Source: Clostridia bacterium
GTDB taxonomy: Bacteria; Bacillota_A; Clostridia; Oscillospirales; CAG-272
DNA length: 62,913 nt
NCBI GenBank assembly: GCA_017453335.1
Contig: JAFTKI010000051.1
Span: 1 to 62,913, forward strand
Direction of reading: 5' to 3'
The notes under the pieces were generated by a model that searched no databases, was not told where the DNA came from, and saw only the letters and a list, made by a program, of their open reading frames with translations. Numbering within the stretch: position 1 is the first letter of the stretch; every line of letters starts with the position of its first letter. The position numbers and the translations under genes were made by a program. Of this stretch, positions 59,312-62,913 are shown in pieces.

Positions 59312-61921
59312 ATGAAAAAGTTTCTCGCACTTGTCCTGACACTGGCAATGGTACTGACCCTGAACGTTAGTATTTTTGCTAGCCCGGCAGCTGCAGGTTC
59401 TATCGATGTAAACGGTAAGACCACCGTTACCGTCGGTGACGTGACATATACTGTCATTTCCGACCTGTCTGCCATCACAGCAGCAGGCAACTACATCCTT
59501 TCCGGAGACGTTGCAGTTGCTAAGAATGTTTCGGTTACCATTCCCGCCGGCACCGTTCTGAACGGTAATGGCTACACCATTTCGGTATCCGGTAACAGCT
59601 TCGAAGCTCCTATCGCTAAGGCACCCTTCGTGCTTGGCGCAGGCGCTGAGATCAAGATCACCAACGTTAAGTTCGGTGATATGGCTAAGGAAGCTCCTGT
59701 TGTATTTGAGGCAGTTGCTCCCGCAACCGTTGATGCCGTTGCAGACGATCTCTCTCTCTTCATCGAAGCAGAGACAGGCGTTGTTGCAACCTTTGAGGAT
59801 GTTGAATTCTCTGTTTACGCAGCAGATGAGCTCGTAAACGTAAACACCGCAGCAGTTGTAGCTGTTGCAGCAGGTACTTATAAGTTCGAGGGCTGTACCG
59901 CTAACATCGAGCTTGATACCGGTAACATGTCCGAGACCGACGGCGCTATGCTGACCAAGGGTTACACCGGTGGTTTTGTAGCAAACGCTGTTGCAGGCTC
60001 TTCCGTATCCTTCAACAACTGCGTAGCCAATGGTGCTATCGAGGCTGACTGGAGAACCGGTGGTTATGCAGGTGCTGTTGACGGCGCTGCATCCTTCACC
60101 AACTGCGTAAACAACGCAACCATCACCAACCTGACTCTGGTTACCGGTGGTTTCGTAGGTTGGGTAGGTAACGATTCCGGTAACAACCTCTCCGCTTGGA
60201 CGATGGATAACTGCATCAACAACGGTGAGATCACCGCATACGTTGGCCCGCTGCAGATCAACAACAACAACAAGACTCACAGTGACGCATCCAGAAGCGC
60301 AGGCGCTATGGTTGGTTACATTTATAAGTGCGAGACCGGTTTGAACCCCCAGTGGATCGTATCCAACTGCATCAACACCGGTAACATCTACGGTGAGGAC
60401 CGTCTGGCAGGTATGGTTGGTGACAACCGTCTGACCCACCAGTACGACAAGTCCGGCGTTCTCTTCCAGAATCCCGAAAACCCCGAAGTAAAGGTTGGCT
60501 ACAATCCTCAGCCCGCTCTCACCATCGGTTGTATCAACTACGGTGACGTTAAGTGTATCGTTAAGGACCTCGTTTCCGGCGCACACGTTTTGGGCGGTAT
60601 GTTCTCCAGAACTCAGGGTGCTAACACTCTGAAGAACTGCGTAAACTACGGTTCTGTAGACGCAAACGGTATGAAGGACGGCCACTTGGGTGGCATCATC
60701 GGTAACACCTCCGCAGGCCAGGGTGCTTGTTACTATGCAGGCGGCCGCGTTGTTGTTGAGAACTGCGTAAACTACGGCTACATCGTGAACGGCCGTCGTC
60801 TGGCAGGTATCATCGGTGCTTCCGAGTCTCCCACAACCATCACGAACTGTGTAAACTACGGTACTATCAAGTCCGGTCTGGGTTCTGCTGCTCACGCAGG
60901 TAACCTGAACGACAACGGTCTGCTTGGCGCAGGTATCGTTGGTATGGCTGACCGCGGACCTCACGATATCTCCAACTGCATCAACTACGGTGCTATCGAA
61001 GCAACCCACATTGCAGGCGGTATCGTATCCTGCACTCGTGCAAACGGCTACACTCACAAGCCTGTTGAAGGCTCTGAGATCGTTTACCCCATGGTTCTGA
61101 ACATTGATAACTGCGCTAACTTCGGTGCTGTTGGCTCCGACGACGTTGACGTTGGTGGTATCGTTGGTCAGTCTCTCTGCGATGTAAACGTTAAGAACTC
61201 TCTGAACACCGGTAAGATCACTGCTTACAACTCCTTCGTAGCTTCTCAGCTCGTATGTAACGCTAAGCTGGGCATCTCCATCGAGAACTGCTACATGTTC
61301 GGTTCTGCCGATGACATGACCTTCGAAATGAACGCTGACGGTATCCTCGGCTTCAACTGCGATATGGGTGACTCCATCGTTTGCCCTGACGGTTCTGTAA
61401 TGGCTTACGCAATTCTTGAAGAAGTTTCCGACACCAGAAACAAGGCTATCACTGCTGAGGCAGCTCTTGCAAAGGTTCAGGAACTGTATCCCAACGTTCC
61501 CGTTGTTCTTGTTGACGGCAAGCTCGTATACGTTGAAACCGCTCTCCGCGGCGCACAGGTTGCTCTGGACGGCGCAGACGGCAAGGCAGAGGTTCGTGTA
61601 GTTGGTATCACCTCCGACCTCGAGTTCTCCGATGTTACCTTCTCCATTAAGGTAAACGGCGGCGCAGCTTCCGTACAGGCAGGTTCCTTGAAGGAAGAGA
61701 TCAAGAACACCGGTTACAACGGCACTCTTGAGACCAAGGACGCTAAGTACCTGGGCGGCGAAAAGCTCTACACTGCTATCATCAAGGATGTAGCTACCAG
61801 TGGAACTGTTACCATTGAAGTAGAGATGTCTGCTACCTTCAACGGTGTTGCTTACAAGTCTGTTGCAACTGTTACCGTTGTTGACGGTGTAATTGCAAAT
61901 CCCGCAGCTCCCGCAGCATAA
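59312..61921 (+). CDS. Secreted beta-helix protein without EEP domain, probably highly expressed
   Basis: The 869-residue protein has a signal peptide (about 1-28), a long GLUG-like solenoid (about 60-690) and an Ig-like C-terminal domain (about 760-865). Rungs repeat NC-N-YG blocks (NCINNG, NCINTG, NCVNYG, NCINYG, NCANFG), giving a ladder of Cys and Asn residues. It matches the N-terminal halves of EEP proteins 4 and 5 but stops before the accessory and EEP domains. Codon choice is strongly biased, like that of rplA, which suggests abundance. No sortase motif or S-layer domain is present. AAGGAGG lies 5-6 nt before the ATG at 59312. Confidence 0.87.
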   Translation: MKKFLALVLTLAMVLTLNVSIFASPAAAGSIDVNGKTTVTVGDVTYTVISDLSAITAAGNYILSGDVAVAKNVSVTIPAGTVLNGNGYTISVSGNSFEAPIAKAPFVLGAGAEIKITNVKFGDMAKEAPVVFEAVAPATVDAVADDLSLFIEAETGVVATFEDVEFSVYAADELVNVNTAAVVAVAAGTYKFEGCTANIELDTGNMSETDGAMLTKGYTGGFVANAVAGSSVSFNNCVANGAIEADWRTGGYAGAVDGAASFTNCVNNATITNLTLVTGGFVGWVGNDSGNNLSAWTMDNCINNGEITAYVGPLQINNNNKTHSDASRSAGAMVGYIYKCETGLNPQWIVSNCINTGNIYGEDRLAGMVGDNRLTHQYDKSGVLFQNPENPEVKVGYNPQPALTIGCINYGDVKCIVKDLVSGAHVLGGMFSRTQGANTLKNCVNYGSVDANGMKDGHLGGIIGNTSAGQGACYYAGGRVVVENCVNYGYIVNGRRLAGIIGASESPTTITNCVNYGTIKSGLGSAAHAGNLNDNGLLGAGIVGMADRGPHDISNCINYGAIEATHIAGGIVSCTRANGYTHKPVEGSEIVYPMVLNIDNCANFGAVGSDDVDVGGIVGQSLCDVNVKNSLNTGKITAYNSFVASQLVCNAKLGISIENCYMFGSADDMTFEMNADGILGFNCDMGDSIVCPDGSVMAYAILEEVSDTRNKAITAEAALAKVQELYPNVPVVLVDGKLVYVETALRGAQVALDGADGKAEVRVVGITSDLEFSDVTFSIKVNGGAASVQAGSLKEEIKNTGYNGTLETKDAKYLGGEKLYTAIIKDVATSGTVTIEVEMSATFNGVAYKSVATVTVVDGVIANPAAPAA

Positions 61922-61980
61922 TTTGAATTCCCGTAAATTCGAATTTTGAACCAAAATACTATAACGAAAGGGAAAATAAG

Positions 61981-62304
61981 ATGAAAAACATTCTTAAGAT
62001 CAGCTTGATCGTAATTTTGACTCTGTCTTTGATGTTCGGCATCGTTGCCTGCGGCGGTGATGAGGAAACTCCCGCTCCCGATAACGGCGGCGAGAACAAC
62101 AACGGCGGTGATACCAACGGCGGTGACACCAACGGCGGCGACACCAACGGCGGCGATACCAACGGTGGCGACACCAACGGCGGCGATACCAACGGTGGCG
62201 ACACCAACGGTGGCGATACCAACGGTGGCGACACCAATGATAATCCCATTGACGTTGCTCCCGACCCCGATGACAAGTGGGGCGAGTTCGTTCCGATCGG
62301 TTAA
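61981..62304 (+). CDS. Small lipoprotein with GGDTN repeats
   Basis: The 107-residue lipoprotein (IVAC) is mostly a low-complexity chain of nine GGDTN units, then DNPIDVAPDPDDKWGEF. It looks like a surface tether without a folded head. GAAAGGG lies 8 nt before the ATG. It follows the beta-helix gene by 59 nt with no terminator between, so they are probably co-transcribed. I do not recognise its function. Confidence 0.85.
   Translation: MKNILKISLIVILTLSLMFGIVACGGDEETPAPDNGGENNNGGDTNGGDTNGGDTNGGDTNGGDTNGGDTNGGDTNGGDTNGGDTNDNPIDVAPDPDDKWGEFVPIG
62104..62238 (+). repeat. Nine 15-bp tandem repeats inside the small lipoprotein gene
   Basis: Nine units of GGNGGNGAYACCAAY encode GGDTN. Units differ only at wobble bases. 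Copy-number change would stay in frame. Confidence 0.95.
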
Positions 62305-62356
62305 TTAAAACCAATATTGACGAAAGTCAATCTCTGTTATGTGTAATACATAACAA

Positions 62357-62387
62357 GGGGGCAAGCCAAGGCTTGCCCCCTGTTTTT
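62357..62387 (+). terminator. Terminator of the beta-helix/lipoprotein unit
   Basis: GGGGGCAAGCC (62357-62367) and GGCTTGCCCCC (62370-62380), 11 bp with a 2-nt loop, then TGTTTTTA. A smaller hairpin TTATGT/ACATAA precedes it. Confidence 0.92.
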
Positions 62388-62913
62388 ATAAAGATCAACG
62401 TTTTTTCGAATTATGAAGCAGTGCATATAAGCCTAAGATCTGCAAAAACTGTAGGGACCGGCGTCCCCGACGGTCCGAAAATGTAAAAAAAATGATTTGT
62501 TCATGTCAACATATATACAGTATCAATGTAGCCATTTTATAACATCAAATTCGTTTCCTTACGGACCGTCGAGGACGCCGGTCCCTACAAGGTTTGTACA
62601 AATTTTAAAATTGGTGCGTAAATCTATACACGGGCGATCATTGATCGCCCGCGGGAGGTTCCATTGCACAAACTTGAAAATTTGCACGATCATATAAGCC
62701 TTCCCCAGCGGAGAAGGTGGCGGCGTAGCGGTGGATGAGGTGTTTTCAAAGAATCATTTTCCCAAAAAGTCAACAAAATTCGTTTCTCTTTAGGACCGTC
62801 GAGGACGCCGGTCCCTACAGGATTGTGCAAATTTTAAAATTGGTGCGTAAATCCATACACGGGCGATCATTGATCGCCCTCGGGAGGTTCCATTGCACAA
62901 ACTTGAAAATTTG
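62388..62913. repeat. Composite intergenic repeat region, cut by the window end
   Basis: No gene is seen. A family A element lies at 62449-62476. The 137-bp stretch 62548-62684 (family A element, spacer, family B palindrome, trailing GAGGTTCCATTGCACAAAC) recurs at 62777-62913 with few differences, a 229-bp offset. Between the copies lies a family C element (62697-62742). The second copy reaches the last base of the window, so more may follow. Confidence 0.9.

Noticed and set aside
59279..61954. An 891-codon open frame on the minus strand
   Set aside because: It mirrors the beta-helix gene almost exactly, and the high codon bias of that gene removes stops from the opposite strand.
62104..62238. 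CRISPR-like repeats
   Set aside because: The units are 15 bp, adjoin without spacers and encode GGDTN in frame; no cas gene is present.
61981..62304. A double-glycine bacteriocin precursor
   Set aside because: The N-terminus is a lipoprotein signal with IVAC, and the glycines belong to a repeated linker with no leader-peptide cleavage context or transporter.

Overview
The window looks like a chromosomal segment of a gut-type anaerobic Bacillota, class Clostridia (Oscillospirales or Christensenellales are my best guess). The reasons are type III glutamine synthetase, a U32 peptidase next to a ZapA-like protein, secreted proteins with a dockerin, BspA-type leucine-rich repeats and InlB-type repeats, and near-consensus sigma-A promoters (TTGACA, 17 bp, TATAAT) in front of many transcription units. 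No phage, integrase, transposase or CRISPR array is visible.

Layout. 1-1670: the end of rplA, a small XRE regulator and a dense patch of intergenic palindromic repeats. 1678-4494 (minus): a two-domain cyclophilin lipoprotein and a lipoprotein of unknown function. 4883-6973 (minus): glnN. 7257-11369 (plus): a membrane protein with an outside beta region and a cytoplasmic tail, then cysE and tmk. 11750-15311 (minus): a polar amino-acid ABC transporter operon whose binding protein appears circularly permuted, with a DMT-family transporter at its end. 15472-18094 (minus): U32 peptidase and a ZapA-like protein. 18298-18373: tRNA-Ala(GGC), with a second copy of its 3' end 168 bp downstream. 18813-19328: a YgjV-like membrane protein. 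19386-30146 (minus): a 3586-residue secreted protein ending in a cohesin-like domain and a dockerin. 30357-36690: LysR regulator with a divergent PQ-loop-like gene, SGNH hydrolase, amidohydrolase and PHP hydrolase, tyrS, and a sugar isomerase-like protein.

36797-62304 (plus) is the most unusual part. It holds three paralogous cytoplasmic metallo-beta-lactamase-fold hydrolases, two paralogous solute-binding lipoproteins without a permease, three paralogous lipoproteins and two large secreted proteins that all end in or contain a DNase I-like endonuclease/exonuclease/phosphatase (EEP) domain, a probably highly expressed secreted beta-helix protein without EEP, and a small repeat-rich lipoprotein. 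All five EEP domains follow directly on an alpha/beta domain that resembles the N-terminal accessory domain of GH67/GH20 glycosidases. The first and third hydrolase genes share a GATAAC-N16-GTTATT palindrome over the -35 box. I read this as a co-regulated locus for capture and hydrolysis of an extracellular phosphoester or nucleic-acid substrate on the cell surface. The substrate is unknown.

Intergenic DNA at both ends of the window carries the same palindromic repeat families, and at the right edge they form a 229-bp period direct repeat cut by the window end.
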